NCBI RefSeq assembly: GCF_002242805.1
Contig: NZ_MCGQ01000014.1
Coordinates: forward strand, 1-64,000
Length of the DNA stretch: 64,000 bases
Reading direction: 5' to 3'
DNA from: Streptomyces diastatochromogenes
GTDB taxonomy: Bacteria > Actinomycetota > Actinomycetes > Streptomycetales > Streptomycetaceae
How positions within the stretch are numbered: position 1 is the first letter of the stretch; every line of letters starts with the position of its first letter. The translations under genes were made by a program, and so were the position numbers. Below are positions 40,593 through 50,867 of this stretch, in pieces. The notes beneath the pieces were generated by a model. That model ran no database searches. It was not told the DNA's origin and worked only from the letters and a program-made list of their open reading frames with translations.

Positions 40593-41753
40593 ATGACGAC
40601 GGCAGGGACGCCGAGGACGTCGGGGGACGGCCCGCTCTCAGGCGTGCGCGTGGTGGAGCTGGCCGGTATCGGGCCGGGCCCGTTCGCCGCCATGCTCCTC
40701 GCCGACCTGGGCGCCGACGTGGTCCGGGTGGACCGCCCGGACGGTCCGGGCCTCGCGATCGACCCCGCGTACGACGTGACGAACCGCAACAAGCGCTCGG
40801 TCGTCGTCGACCTCAAGGCGCCGGACGGCCCCGCACGCGTCCTGGACCTCGCCGCTCGGGCCGACATCCTCATCGAGGGCTACCGCCCCGGGGTGGCCGA
40901 GCGGCTCGGCGTCGGCCCCGAGGACTGCCACGCCCGCAACCCCCGCCTGGTCTACGGCCGGATGACCGGCTGGGGACAGGAAGGACCGCTCGCCGACCGC
41001 GCCGGGCACGACGTGGCGTACATCGCCCTCACCGGAACCCTCGGCATGATCGGCCGCCCGGACGAGCCCCCGGCCGTCCCCGCCAACCTGCTCGGCGACT
41101 ACGCGGGCGGCTCCCTCTACCTGGTCGTCGGAGTCCTCGCGGCCCTGCACCACGCGGGCGCGACCGGCACCGGTCAGGTCGTGGACGCGGCCATCGTGGA
41201 CGGCACCGCGCACCTGTCCGCGATGATCCACGGCATGCTGGCCGCCGGCGGCTGGCAGGACCGGCGCGGCGCCAACCTCCTGGACGGCGGCTGCCCGTAC
41301 TACGGCACCTACGAGACCGCCGACGGCGGTCACATGGCGGTCGGCGCGCTGGAGGCGCGGTTCTACGAGGAGTTCCTGCACCTGCTCGGCCTCGACGACC
41401 TGGTCCCGGCCCGCAAGGACTGGACCCGCTGGGGCGAGCTGCGCGAACGGGTCACCGCCCGCTTCAAAACCCGCACGCGGGACGAGTGGACGACCCTCTT
41501 CGAGGGCTCCGACGCCTGCGTGGCCCCCGTCCTCTCCCTCCGCGAGGCCCCGCACCACCCGCACCTGGCCGCCCGCGGCACCTTCACCGACCACGGCGGC
41601 ATCACCCAGCCCGCCCCCGCCCCCCGCTTCTCCGCGACCCCGACCACGGTCCGCACCGGCCCGGCCCTGCCGGGCGCCGACACCGGGACGGTGGCGCGGG
41701 ACTGGGGCATACCTGACCTCGTGAACGACGACCTCGTCAGAGAAGGCGACTGA
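40593..41753 (+). CDS. CaiB/BaiF family III CoA-transferase (alpha-methylacyl-CoA racemase-like)
   Basis: The 386-residue protein shows the family opening LSGVRVVELAGIGPGPFAAMLLADLGADVVRVDRP, RSVVVDLKAPDG, the catalytic-Asp region GHDVAYIALTGTLGMIG and GGSLYLVVGVLAALHHA. Members either transfer CoA to carboxylic acids or racemise 2-methylacyl-CoA. The N-terminal sequence and length favour the racemase branch (AMACR/Mcr), which would feed methyl-branched acyl-CoA into beta-oxidation by the FadA and FadB that follow. It starts at ATG 40593. Confidence 0.9.
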   Translation: MTTAGTPRTSGDGPLSGVRVVELAGIGPGPFAAMLLADLGADVVRVDRPDGPGLAIDPAYDVTNRNKRSVVVDLKAPDGPARVLDLAARADILIEGYRPGVAERLGVGPEDCHARNPRLVYGRMTGWGQEGPLADRAGHDVAYIALTGTLGMIGRPDEPPAVPANLLGDYAGGSLYLVVGVLAALHHAGATGTGQVVDAAIVDGTAHLSAMIHGMLAAGGWQDRRGANLLDGGCPYYGTYETADGGHMAVGALEARFYEEFLHLLGLDDLVPARKDWTRWGELRERVTARFKTRTRDEWTTLFEGSDACVAPVLSLREAPHHPHLAARGTFTDHGGITQPAPAPRFSATPTTVRTGPALPGADTGTVARDWGIPDLVNDDLVREGD

Positions 41754-41860
41754 CTCCGGAGCAGGCGACCGGCTCCGCCCGCCTGACGAGCGTCCACCCG
41801 ACGACCACCCGCCCTCGGCGACCGACTCCCGCTCGGCCCACCCTCCCGAAAGGCACTTCA

Positions 41861-43075
<1,215 letters not shown>

Positions 43076-43123
43076 GACTCCCCGCGGACCACGAGACTTC
43101 AGACTTCAACGGAGACGACTGTC

Positions 43124-45307
43124 ATGACCGAGAGCACCACCATCCGCTGGGAGCAGGACGACACCGGTGTCGTCACCCTCGTCCTCGACGACCCCAACCA
43201 GTCCGCGAACACCATGAACCAGGCGTTCCGCGACTCCCTCGCCGCGATCACCGACCGCCTGGAGGCCGAGCAGGACTCCATCCGCGGCATCATCTTCACC
43301 TCCGCCAAGAAGACCTTCTTCGCGGGCGGCGACCTGCGCGACCTGATCCGGGTCACGCCCGAGACCGCGCAGGACCTCTTCGACGGCGGCCTGGCCATCA
43401 AGCGCAACCTGCGCCGCATCGAGACCCTCGGCAAGCCGGTCGTCGCGGCGATCAACGGCGCGGCCCTGGGCGGCGGTTTCGAACTGGCCCTCGCCTGCCA
43501 CCACCGGGTCGCCCTCGACACCTCCGGCACCAAGATCGGCTGCCCCGAGGTCACCCTCGGCCTGCTGCCCGGAGGCGGCGGAGTCGCCCGCACCGTACGG
43601 CTGCTGGGCATCGCGGACGCCCTGCTGAAGGTGCTTCTCCAGGGCCAGCAGTACAACGCGCGACGCGCCCAGGAGAACGGTCTCGTCCACGAGGTCGCCG
43701 CGACGCCGGAGGAACTGCTGGCCAAGGCCCGCGCCTTCATCGACGCCAACCCCGAGTCGCAGCAGCCCTGGGACAAGCCGGGCTACAAGATCCCCGGCGG
43801 CACGCCCGCCAACCCGAAGTTCGCCGCCAACCTGCCCGCCTTCCCGGCCACCCTGCGCAAGCAGACCAACGGCGCCCCCTACCCGGCCCCGCGCAACATC
43901 CTCGCCGCGGCCGTCGAGGGCTCCCAGGTCGACTTCGAGACCGCCCAGGTCATCGAGGCCCGCTACTTCGTGGAACTGGCCGCCGGGCAGACCTCGAAGA
44001 ACATGATCCAGGCGTTCTTCTTCGACCTCCAGGCCGTCAACTCCGGCGCCAACCGCCCCAAGGGCATCGAGCCCCGCCAGGTCCGCAAGGTCGCCGTCCT
44101 CGGCGCCGGCATGATGGGCGCCGGCATCGCGTACTCGTGCGCCCGCGCGGGCATCGAGGTCGTGCTGAAGGACGTCTCCCTGGAGGCGGCCGTCAAGGGC
44201 AAGGGCTACTCCGAGAAGCTGTGCGCCAAGGCCGTCGCCAAGGGCCGTACCAGCCAGGAGAAGGCCGACGCGCTCCTCGCCCGCATCACCGCCTCCGCCG
44301 AGGTGTCCGACCTCGCGGGCTGCGACGCGGTCATCGAGGCCGTCTTCGAGGACACCACGCTCAAGCACAAGGTGTTCCAGGAGATCGAGTCGGTCGTCGC
44401 ACCGGACGCGCTGCTGTGCTCCAACACCTCCACCCTGCCCATCACCGCGCTGGCCGAGGGCGTGGAGCGCCAGACCGACTTCATCGGCCTGCACTTCTTC
44501 TCGCCCGTCGACAAGATGCCCCTGGTCGAGATCATCAAGGGCGAACGCACCGGCGACGAGGCCCTCGCGCGCGCCTTCGACCTGGTCCGGCAGATCAACA
44601 AGACGCCGATCGTCGTCAACGACTCGCGCGGCTTCTTCACCTCCCGGGTGATCGGCCACTTCATCAACGAGGGCGTCGCCATGGTCGGCGAGGGCATCGA
44701 GCCCGCCTCCGTGGAGCAGGCCGCCGCCCAGGCCGGCTACCCGGCCAAGGTGCTCTCCCTGATGGACGAGCTGACCCTCACCCTCCCGCGCAAGATCCGC
44801 AACGAGTCGAAGCGGGCCGTGGAGGAGGCAGGCGGTACCTGGTCCGCGCACCCGGCGGAGGCGGTCATCGACCGCATGGTCGACGAGTTCGGCCGCCCCG
44901 GCCGCAGCGGCGGCGCCGGCTTCTACGACTACGCGGAGGACGGCAAGCGGGCCGGACTGTGGCCGGGGCTGCGCGAGCACTTCACGAAGCCCGGGTACGA
45001 GATCCCGTTCCGCGACATGCAGGAGCGGATGCTCTTCTCCGAGGCGCTCGACACCGTACGGCTCGTCGAAGAGGGTGTGCTGACCTCGGTCGCCGACGCC
45101 AACATCGGCTCCATCTTCGGCATCGGCTTCCCGGGCTGGACCGGCGGTGTGCTCCAGTACATCAACGGCTACGAAGGCGGCCTGCCCGGATTCGTGGCAC
45201 GCGCGCGTGAACTCGCCGAGCGCTACGGCGAGCGCTTCACCCCGCCCGCGCTGCTCGTGCAGAAGGCGGAGCAGGGGGAGCGGTTCAGCGACTCAGCCCG
45301 TTCCTGA
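43124..45307 (+). CDS. fadB: Fatty-acid oxidation multifunctional enzyme FadB
   Basis: The 727-residue protein has an enoyl-CoA hydratase/isomerase domain at residues about 1-190 (FAGGDLRDL, INGAALGGGFELALACHHR, PEVTLGLLPGGGG). A 3-hydroxyacyl-CoA dehydrogenase NAD-binding domain starts at GAGMMGAGIA (about 327), with VIEAVFED and NTSTLPI. C-terminal dehydrogenase domains follow, with GLHFFSPVDKMPLVEI and the catalytic His and Glu in that loop. It performs hydration and dehydrogenation in beta-oxidation, with FadA as thiolase partner. The last 15 bp overlap the convergent MerR gene. Confidence 0.95.
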   Translation: MTESTTIRWEQDDTGVVTLVLDDPNQSANTMNQAFRDSLAAITDRLEAEQDSIRGIIFTSAKKTFFAGGDLRDLIRVTPETAQDLFDGGLAIKRNLRRIETLGKPVVAAINGAALGGGFELALACHHRVALDTSGTKIGCPEVTLGLLPGGGGVARTVRLLGIADALLKVLLQGQQYNARRAQENGLVHEVAATPEELLAKARAFIDANPESQQPWDKPGYKIPGGTPANPKFAANLPAFPATLRKQTNGAPYPAPRNILAAAVEGSQVDFETAQVIEARYFVELAAGQTSKNMIQAFFFDLQAVNSGANRPKGIEPRQVRKVAVLGAGMMGAGIAYSCARAGIEVVLKDVSLEAAVKGKGYSEKLCAKAVAKGRTSQEKADALLARITASAEVSDLAGCDAVIEAVFEDTTLKHKVFQEIESVVAPDALLCSNTSTLPITALAEGVERQTDFIGLHFFSPVDKMPLVEIIKGERTGDEALARAFDLVRQINKTPIVVNDSRGFFTSRVIGHFINEGVAMVGEGIEPASVEQAAAQAGYPAKVLSLMDELTLTLPRKIRNESKRAVEEAGGTWSAHPAEAVIDRMVDEFGRPGRSGGAGFYDYAEDGKRAGLWPGLREHFTKPGYEIPFRDMQERMLFSEALDTVRLVEEGVLTSVADANIGSIFGIGFPGWTGGVLQYINGYEGGLPGFVARARELAERYGERFTPPALLVQKAEQGERFSDSARS

Positions 45308-46015
45308 CCCTCTGAGCCACTCGCTCAGCTCTTCCCGCAGCGACCGCTGGAACGTCGTCAGCAGCGCCTGCACCACCAGGGGGTGCATGTGCGCCGACAG
45401 GGACTTCACATCCCGGGCGTCACGCTCCGCCACCTCGCCACGGAAGAGCTGAGCCAGCTCATGGGCCGCGGCGCGCGAGTGCTCGGTGAGCACCTTGCGC
45501 GCCGCGAGGATCGCGTCCTGCGACAGCGGTACGTCCAGCAGCTGGACGCCGAGCCGGAGCAGCCCGGAGTCGACACGGAACGTGTCCCCGTCGTCGGCGT
45601 CCCCGTCCTCGTGCACGACGACACTCATCGCCGTCAGCCGCTCGATGTCCTCGCGGGTGAGCGGCCGTCCGGCGCGCCGCTCGAGTTCCCGCCGCGACAC
45701 CGTCTCCACCAGGTCCGGCGCCCACGACGCGACCACCGCGCGGTGGATGGCCAGGTCGTGCGGGGTGAGGTCCGGTGGCAACTGCCCCAGGTACCGCTCG
45801 ATCGCCGCGAGCGTCATGCCCTGCTGCTGCAACTCCTCGATGAGGGCCAGCCGTGCCACGTGCCCGGGCCCGTAGTGACCCACCCGGCGTGCACCGATCA
45901 CCGGCGGCGGGAGCAGCCCCTTGCTGCTGTAGAAGCGCACGGTGCGGACCGTGACGCCCGCACGGGCGGCCAGCTCGTCGATGGTGAGGGTCGGCTCCTC
46001 GGCCTCGGTTGTCAT
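45293..46015 (-). CDS. MerR-family transcriptional regulator
   Basis: The 240-residue protein has the MerR DNA-binding motif TIDELAARAGVTVRTVRFYSSKGLLPPPVIGARRVGHYGPGHVARLALIEELQQQGMTLAAIERYL at residues about 10-75. A long C-terminal effector domain (about 165 residues) follows with no cysteines for metal sensing, so an organic ligand is likely, probably an acyl-CoA given the context. It is convergent with fadB and overlaps its end. A motif beside its start recurs at the CaiB promoter, and a perfect palindrome lies just beyond, so it probably controls itself and the fad genes. Confidence 0.9.
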   Translation of the reverse strand: MTTEAEEPTLTIDELAARAGVTVRTVRFYSSKGLLPPPVIGARRVGHYGPGHVARLALIEELQQQGMTLAAIERYLGQLPPDLTPHDLAIHRAVVASWAPDLVETVSRRELERRAGRPLTREDIERLTAMSVVVHEDGDADDGDTFRVDSGLLRLGVQLLDVPLSQDAILAARKVLTEHSRAAAHELAQLFRGEVAERDARDVKSLSAHMHPLVVQALLTTFQRSLREELSEWLRGSGTG

Positions 46016-46030
46016 GTGCAGCAGTATCGC

Positions 46031-46051
46031 TGTCTCACCATTGCTGTGACA
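46031..46051. promoter_or_regulatory. Operator-like motif upstream of MerR (shared with the CaiB promoter)
   Basis: The plus strand reads TGTCTCA-CCATTGC-TGTGACA, an imperfect 7-bp dyad. It matches 40551-40571 in 16 of 21 positions. It lies 16 bp upstream of the MerR start codon. Confidence 0.55.
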
Positions 46052-46063
46052 CCTCTGGTGAAC

Positions 46064-46079
46064 ACAGGGTGAACCCTGT
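46064..46079. promoter_or_regulatory. Perfect 16-bp palindrome upstream of MerR
   Basis: ACAGGGT-GA-ACCCTGT (7-bp arms, 2-nt centre) lies 49 bp upstream of the MerR start, on the side of the divergent permease gene. Such dyads usually bind a dimeric regulator. Confidence 0.5.
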
Positions 46080-46250
46080 ATGGATCATGTGAGAAGTAAC
46101 GCTCTGTGACATGGACCATCGCATACCCGGTGATCTCTCTGGGAAGCTGCTGCCTTGGTCTGTGCCGCGACCAACCAGGGTGGTGCGGGCCGAGAACATA
46201 CGGACACCCGGGCCCACGAGGTCCGGGCGCACCAGGAAGTGGTACCACCC

Positions 46251-47717
46251 GTGAGCAAGGACGCAGTGCAGTCGGCACAGGCCGCCGCCCATCCCCAGGC
46301 GGCCCAGACGCCCGCGGACGCGGGCGACGCCGGCTACAGCAAGGACCTCAAGGCCCGCCACGTCAACATGATCGCCATCGGCGGCGCCATCGGCACCGGA
46401 CTCCTCCTGGGCGCCGGCGGCCGCCTGCACAACGCGGGCCCGGCGCTCGCCCTGGCCTACCTGGTCTGCGGCGTCTTCGCCTTCTTCGTCGTCCGAGCCC
46501 TCGGCGAGCTGGTCCTGTACCGGCCGTCCTCCGGCTCCTTCGTGTCGTACGCGCGCGAGTTCCTCGGCGAGAAGGGCGCCTACGTCGCCGGCTGGATGTA
46601 CTTCCTGAACTGGTCGACCACCGGCATCGCCGACATCACCGCGATCGCGCTCTACACGCACTACTGGAGCATGTTCACGTCCATCCCGCAGTGGGTGCTC
46701 GCGCTGATCGCCCTCGCGGCGGTCCTCGCCGTGAACCTGATCTCGGTGAAGATCTTCGGCGAGATGGAGTTCTGGTTCGCGATCGTCAAGGTCGCCACCA
46801 TCGTCGGCTTCATGCTGATCGGCATCTTCCTGCTCGCCACCCAGCACAAGGTCGGCGGCCACACCCCCGGCCTGAGCATGATCACCGACCACGGTGGCGT
46901 CTTCCCGCACGGTGTGATGCCCGTCGTCCTGGTCATGCAGGGCGTGATCTTCGCCTACGCCGCGCTGGAGTTGGTCGGCGTCGCCGCCGGCGAGACCGCC
47001 GAGCCGGAGAAGGTCGTCCCGCGCGCGGTGAACTCGATCATGTGGCGCGTGGGCCTGTTCTACGTCGGCTCGGTCGTGCTGCTCGCCCTGCTGCTGCCGG
47101 GCTCGGTGTACTCCGCCGACCAGAGCCCGTTCGTCACGGTCCTGTCGAAGATCGGCGTCCCGGCGGCCGGCGACGTGATGAACCTGGTCGTGCTGACCGC
47201 CGCCATGTCCTCGCTCAACTCCGGCCTGTACTCCACCGGCCGCATCCTGCGCTCGATGGCCATGGCGGGCTCCGCGCCCAAGTTCACCGCCCGGATGAAC
47301 CGCAGCCAGGTCCCCTACGGCGGCATCCTGCTGACCTGCGCGGTCTGCGTGCTCGGCGTCGGCCTGAACTACCTGATGCCCAGCCAGGCCTTCGAGATCG
47401 TGCTGAACATCGCCTCCCTCGGCATCATCAGCACCTGGGTGATCATCATGCTCTGCCACATGATCTTCGTCCGGCGGGCTCGCGCGGGCCTGGCCACCCG
47501 GCCGCACTTCCGCCTGAAGGGCAGCCCGGTCACGGAGATCGCCACGATCACCTTCCTGCTGGTCTGCCTCGGCATGATGTGGAACGACCCCGAGGTCGGC
47601 CGCAAGACCCTGCTGCTCATCCCGGTGATCGCCCTGCTGCTGGTCGCCGGCTGGTTCGGGGTGCGCCGCCGGGTGTCCAAGGCCACCGACACGGAACTGT
47701 CGGAGCTGACGAAGTAG
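46251..47717 (+). CDS. Amino acid permease (APC superfamily, L-asparagine-permease type)
   Basis: The 488-residue protein starts at GTG 46251 (SKDAVQSAQAAAHP) behind AGGAAG. The twelve-helix fold shows the amino-acid/APC signature GYSKDLKARHVNMIAIGGAIGTGLLLGAGGRLHNAGPALALAYLVCG. It continues with ALGELVLYRPSSGSFVSYAREFLG and WMYFLNWSTTGIADITAIALYTHYW, close to AnsP/GabP-type transporters. It imports a neutral amino acid, probably asparagine. The start is divergent from the MerR gene; the gap holds the dyads described. It is followed after 65 bp by the macro-domain gene. Confidence 0.9.
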   Translation: MSKDAVQSAQAAAHPQAAQTPADAGDAGYSKDLKARHVNMIAIGGAIGTGLLLGAGGRLHNAGPALALAYLVCGVFAFFVVRALGELVLYRPSSGSFVSYAREFLGEKGAYVAGWMYFLNWSTTGIADITAIALYTHYWSMFTSIPQWVLALIALAAVLAVNLISVKIFGEMEFWFAIVKVATIVGFMLIGIFLLATQHKVGGHTPGLSMITDHGGVFPHGVMPVVLVMQGVIFAYAALELVGVAAGETAEPEKVVPRAVNSIMWRVGLFYVGSVVLLALLLPGSVYSADQSPFVTVLSKIGVPAAGDVMNLVVLTAAMSSLNSGLYSTGRILRSMAMAGSAPKFTARMNRSQVPYGGILLTCAVCVLGVGLNYLMPSQAFEIVLNIASLGIISTWVIIMLCHMIFVRRARAGLATRPHFRLKGSPVTEIATITFLLVCLGMMWNDPEVGRKTLLLIPVIALLLVAGWFGVRRRVSKATDTELSELTK

Positions 47718-47743
47718 CAGCCTCTGAGCTGACGAAAGAGCAG
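47703..47743. repeat. 23-bp imperfect duplication across the permease stop codon
   Basis: GAGCTGACGAAGTAGCAG (47703-47720, containing the stop codon) recurs as GAGCTGACGAAAGAGCAG (47726-47743), 16 of 18 identical with a 23-bp period. The copy has lost the stop codon. Confidence 0.7.
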
Positions 47744-47749
47744 CTCACC

Positions 47750-47764
47750 GCCACTGTCAGTGGC
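47750..47764. promoter_or_regulatory. Palindrome upstream of the macro-domain gene
   Basis: GCCACTG-T-CAGTGGC is a perfect 7-bp dyad, 18 bp upstream of the macro-domain ATG. It may be an operator or a small attenuating hairpin. Confidence 0.4.
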
Positions 47765-47782
47765 ATCGCCTACGGTGGCGTC

Positions 47783-48271
47783 ATGTCGGAGATCACGTAT
47801 GTCCGGGGTGACGCCACCGTTCCATCGGTCAAGGGCGTCAAGGTGATCGCCCATGTCTGCAACGACATCGGGGGTTGGGGGAAGGGCTTCGTCCTGGCGC
47901 TCTCGCGGCGCTGGCCGGAGCCCGAGGCGGCCTACCGGGCATGGCACCGCGACCGCGCCAAGAACGACTTCGGCCTGGGCGCGGTCCAGCTCGTCAAGGT
48001 CGACCCGCACGTGTGGGTGGCCAACATGGTCGGCCAGCGCGGTATCCGCACCGGCAGCAAGGGCGTCCCCGTCCGCTACGAAGCGATCGACGCCGCCCTC
48101 GGCCGCCTCGCCGACGAAGTGATCGAACTCGGCGCGTCCGTGCACATGCCCCGCATAGGCTGCGGCCTGGCGGGCGGCAAGTGGTCCCGCATAGAACCGC
48201 TCATCACCGAGCAACTGGTGAAGCGGGGTATCGCGGTGACGGTCTACGACCACGGGGAGGGCGGGGGATGA
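47783..48271 (+). CDS. Macro-domain protein (ADP-ribose-binding)
   Basis: The 162-residue protein is a single macro domain: ITYVRGDATVPSVKGVKVIAHVCNDIGGWGKGFVLALSRRWPEPEAAYRAWH, then GAVQLVKVDPHVWVANMVGQRGIR and ASVHMPRIGCGLAGGKW, which forms the phosphate loop. It resembles the yeast Poa1p type, which dephosphorylates ADP-ribose 1''-phosphate or removes ADP-ribose. Its stop overlaps the start of the kinase gene by ATGA, so the pair is translationally coupled and likely linked in ADP-ribose or nucleoside metabolism. Confidence 0.9.
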   Translation: MSEITYVRGDATVPSVKGVKVIAHVCNDIGGWGKGFVLALSRRWPEPEAAYRAWHRDRAKNDFGLGAVQLVKVDPHVWVANMVGQRGIRTGSKGVPVRYEAIDAALGRLADEVIELGASVHMPRIGCGLAGGKWSRIEPLITEQLVKRGIAVTVYDHGEGGG

Positions 48272-49188
48272 CGGCACAACACAGCGCGATCGATGTCCTG
48301 GTACTGGGCGGAGCCGGTGTCGACACGATCGTGTACGTCCCGGAGCTGCCGCTCCCGTACGCCGACAGCTACATGATCGACTCCGGGATCCGTACCCGCG
48401 CCGGGCAGACCGGCGACTTCGTCGCCCTGGGACTGGCCGCGCTGGGACTGCGTACCCACCACCTCGACCTGCTCGGCGACGACCCCGAGGGGGACCTGGT
48501 CCGGATCCTGCACCAGGAGCGGGGCATCGGGCTCACCGCGCTCCCGCAGCCCGCCGGGACCAAGCGCGCGGTGAACCTCGTCGGCCCGGACGGGCGTCGC
48601 CTGTCCCTGTACGACACCAGTCGCGCCCACCCCGACGACCGGTTCCCCGAGGAGACCCTGCGCACGCTGGCCACGGCGAGCCGGCACGTCCACGTGACCA
48701 TCACCCAGCCCTGCGCCCACGCGCTGCCAGTTTTGGCCGAGTCGGGTGTGCCCCTCTCCACCGACCTGCACGACTGGGACGGCGAGAACCCGTATCACGA
48801 GCCGTTCGCGCTAGCGGCGGACGTGGTCTTCCTCTCCGCGGCCGCACTCGCCGACCCCGAGCGGACCATGCGGCGCATCGCCGAGCGCGGCCGGGCCGAG
48901 GTCGTCGTCGCCACCGCGGGAGCCGAGGGCGCGTATCTGCTGGCCGACGGCGAGCTGACCCGGATACCGGCTGCGGACCCGCCCGCGCCGGTGGTCGACT
49001 CCAACGGCGCGGGCGACGCCTTCGCCGCCGCGTTCCTCTACGGCCGCCTCACCGGCGAGCCACCCCGGCGGTGCGCCCGGTACGGGGCGGTCGCCGGGGC
49101 GTACGCCTGCACGGTCCCGGCCGCCCGCGCGGAGGCGATAGGGCGGGACGCGCTGCTCCAGCAGGCGGCGGCCGGGTCGAGACCCTGA
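48268..49188 (+). CDS. PfkB-family sugar/nucleoside kinase
   Basis: The 306-residue protein has VLVLGGAGVDTIVYVPELPLPYADSYM at the N-terminus and TRAGQTGDFVALGLAALGL (substrate-binding Gly motif). The C-terminal signature is DSNGAGDAFAAAFLYG with catalytic Asp (DSNGAGD). It belongs to the ribokinase/adenosine-kinase superfamily; the sugar is unknown, but coupling to a macro-domain protein suggests ribose-containing substrates. The start is ATG 48268, overlapping the upstream stop. Confidence 0.9.
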   Translation: MTAQHSAIDVLVLGGAGVDTIVYVPELPLPYADSYMIDSGIRTRAGQTGDFVALGLAALGLRTHHLDLLGDDPEGDLVRILHQERGIGLTALPQPAGTKRAVNLVGPDGRRLSLYDTSRAHPDDRFPEETLRTLATASRHVHVTITQPCAHALPVLAESGVPLSTDLHDWDGENPYHEPFALAADVVFLSAAALADPERTMRRIAERGRAEVVVATAGAEGAYLLADGELTRIPAADPPAPVVDSNGAGDAFAAAFLYGRLTGEPPRRCARYGAVAGAYACTVPAARAEAIGRDALLQQAAAGSRP

Positions 49189-49200
49189 GGTGCCCGGGCG

Positions 49201-50694
49201 TCAGTGCCCGTGCACGTCGTTCGTCGCCTCGATCTTCTTCCACGACTTCGGCTGCGCGACCGTCGTACCCGCCTTCGCGAGGGACGCCGTGCGGGCCGCG
49301 GGCGCGGCCGGCTTCGACGGCTGGAACAGCCAGGTGTCGAACAGGGCGGCCAGCGGCTTGCCGGACACCTGCTCCGCGTACCTCTGGAAGTCGGCCACGG
49401 ACGCGTTGCCGTAGGCGTGCTCCTTCGGCCAGCCCTTCAGGACGGCGAAGAAGGCATCGTTACCGATCTCGTTGCGCAGCGCCTGGATGGCGAGCGCGCC
49501 CCGGTCGTAGACGGCGATGTCGAACTGGTCGTCCGGGCCCGGGTCGCCGGGCTTGACCGTCCAGAACGCGTCGTCGGCCGGGTGGGAGCCGTACACGTAG
49601 TCGGCGAGTTCCTGGGTGGTGCCCTCGCCCTCGTGCTCGGACCACAGCCACTGCGCGTAGCGCGCGAAGCCCTCGTTGATCCAGATGTCCTTCCAGCCCT
49701 TGAGCGACACGTCGTCTCCGTACCACTGGTGGGCCAGCTCGTGCACGACCACCGAGGTGTTGGAGCCGTTCGCGAACTGCTTGGGGCTGTAGTACACGCG
49801 GGTCTGCGTCTCCAGCGCGTACCCGGTGGTGGTGTTCGGCACGTACCCGCCGGCCGAGCTGAACGGATACGGCCCGAAGTAGCCGCTCAGCCAGTCCACC
49901 AGCTCCCCGGTGCGCTCCACACTGGCCCGCGCGGCACCGTCGTTGTCGCCGAGGTCCTTGCTGTAGGCGTTGATCACGGGCACGCCGCCCTCGGAGGTGC
50001 TGGTGGTGATGTCGAACTTCCCGAGGGCGAGGGTGGCCAGATAGGTCGCCTGCGGCTTGTTCTCCCGCCAGTTGTAGCGGGTCCAGCCCAGCTTCGAGCT
50101 GGTGGACTGGAGCGTGCCGTTGGAGATGGCCTGGGTGCCGTCCGGGACGGCCACCGACACGTCGTAGGTGGCCTTGTCGCTCGGGTGGTCGTTGCTCGGG
50201 AACCACCACCAGGCGGCCTCGGGCTCGTCCGCGGCGACCGCGCCGTCCGGCGTGCGGTGCCAGGCGGTGAACCCGTAGGCGCTCTTCGCCGACGGCACCC
50301 CGCTGTAGCGGACCACGACGGTGACCGGCGTGCCCTTGGCCAGCGGCGTCTTCGGGGTGACGACCAGTTCGTGCTGGCCGGAGGTGGCGAAGGACGCCTT
50401 GACGCCGTTGACCCGCACCTCGCTCACGTCCAGCAGGAAGTCCAGGTCGAAGCTGGACAGGTCCTGCGTGGTCTTCGCCAGGATGGTCGCCGTGCCCTGC
50501 AACTCGTCCGTCTTCGGCTGGTACTGCAGCCTCAGGTCGTAGTGCGAGACGTCGTAGCCGCCATTGCCGTAGTCGGGGTAGTAGGGGTCGCCGATGCCCG
50601 GCGCGCCGGGGGAGTAGCTCGCGGCCGATGCCGGGATCGCCAGCAGGAGGGAGGCCGCCGCGAGTGCGCCCGGCGCGATGATTCTGCGGTGCAC
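49201..50694 (-). CDS. Secreted M1-family zinc aminopeptidase
   Basis: The 497-residue protein is read from GTG 50694 (HRRIIAPGALAAASLLLAIPASAASYSPG), which has TTGGAG 6 nt upstream and begins a signal peptide. The zinc site VVHELAHQWYGDD (His-Glu-x2-His) is followed 18 residues later by NEGFARY, supplying the glutamate ligand. An upstream beta domain (about 30-250) contains the usual exopeptidase region. It lacks the large C-terminal helical domain of PepN, so it is a short secreted M1 enzyme. It is divergent from the next peptidase gene. Confidence 0.9.
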   Translation of the reverse strand: MHRRIIAPGALAAASLLLAIPASAASYSPGAPGIGDPYYPDYGNGGYDVSHYDLRLQYQPKTDELQGTATILAKTTQDLSSFDLDFLLDVSEVRVNGVKASFATSGQHELVVTPKTPLAKGTPVTVVVRYSGVPSAKSAYGFTAWHRTPDGAVAADEPEAAWWWFPSNDHPSDKATYDVSVAVPDGTQAISNGTLQSTSSKLGWTRYNWRENKPQATYLATLALGKFDITTSTSEGGVPVINAYSKDLGDNDGAARASVERTGELVDWLSGYFGPYPFSSAGGYVPNTTTGYALETQTRVYYSPKQFANGSNTSVVVHELAHQWYGDDVSLKGWKDIWINEGFARYAQWLWSEHEGEGTTQELADYVYGSHPADDAFWTVKPGDPGPDDQFDIAVYDRGALAIQALRNEIGNDAFFAVLKGWPKEHAYGNASVADFQRYAEQVSGKPLAALFDTWLFQPSKPAAPAARTASLAKAGTTVAQPKSWKKIEATNDVHGH

Positions 50695-50867
50695 GTCAGC
50701 TCCAAGTCGTCGGGACAGAAAGTCTGTTCGGAGCCTATTCAGTCCCTGCGTCACCTGGCCTGTCCACGGCCCCTCCTGTCACACGATCGCCATTCAGCCG
50801 TCACGCGCACCGACACACCGTCAGGTGTCCTCTTCTGTACAGGGGTTCACCGGAGTACCGTCCGCGC

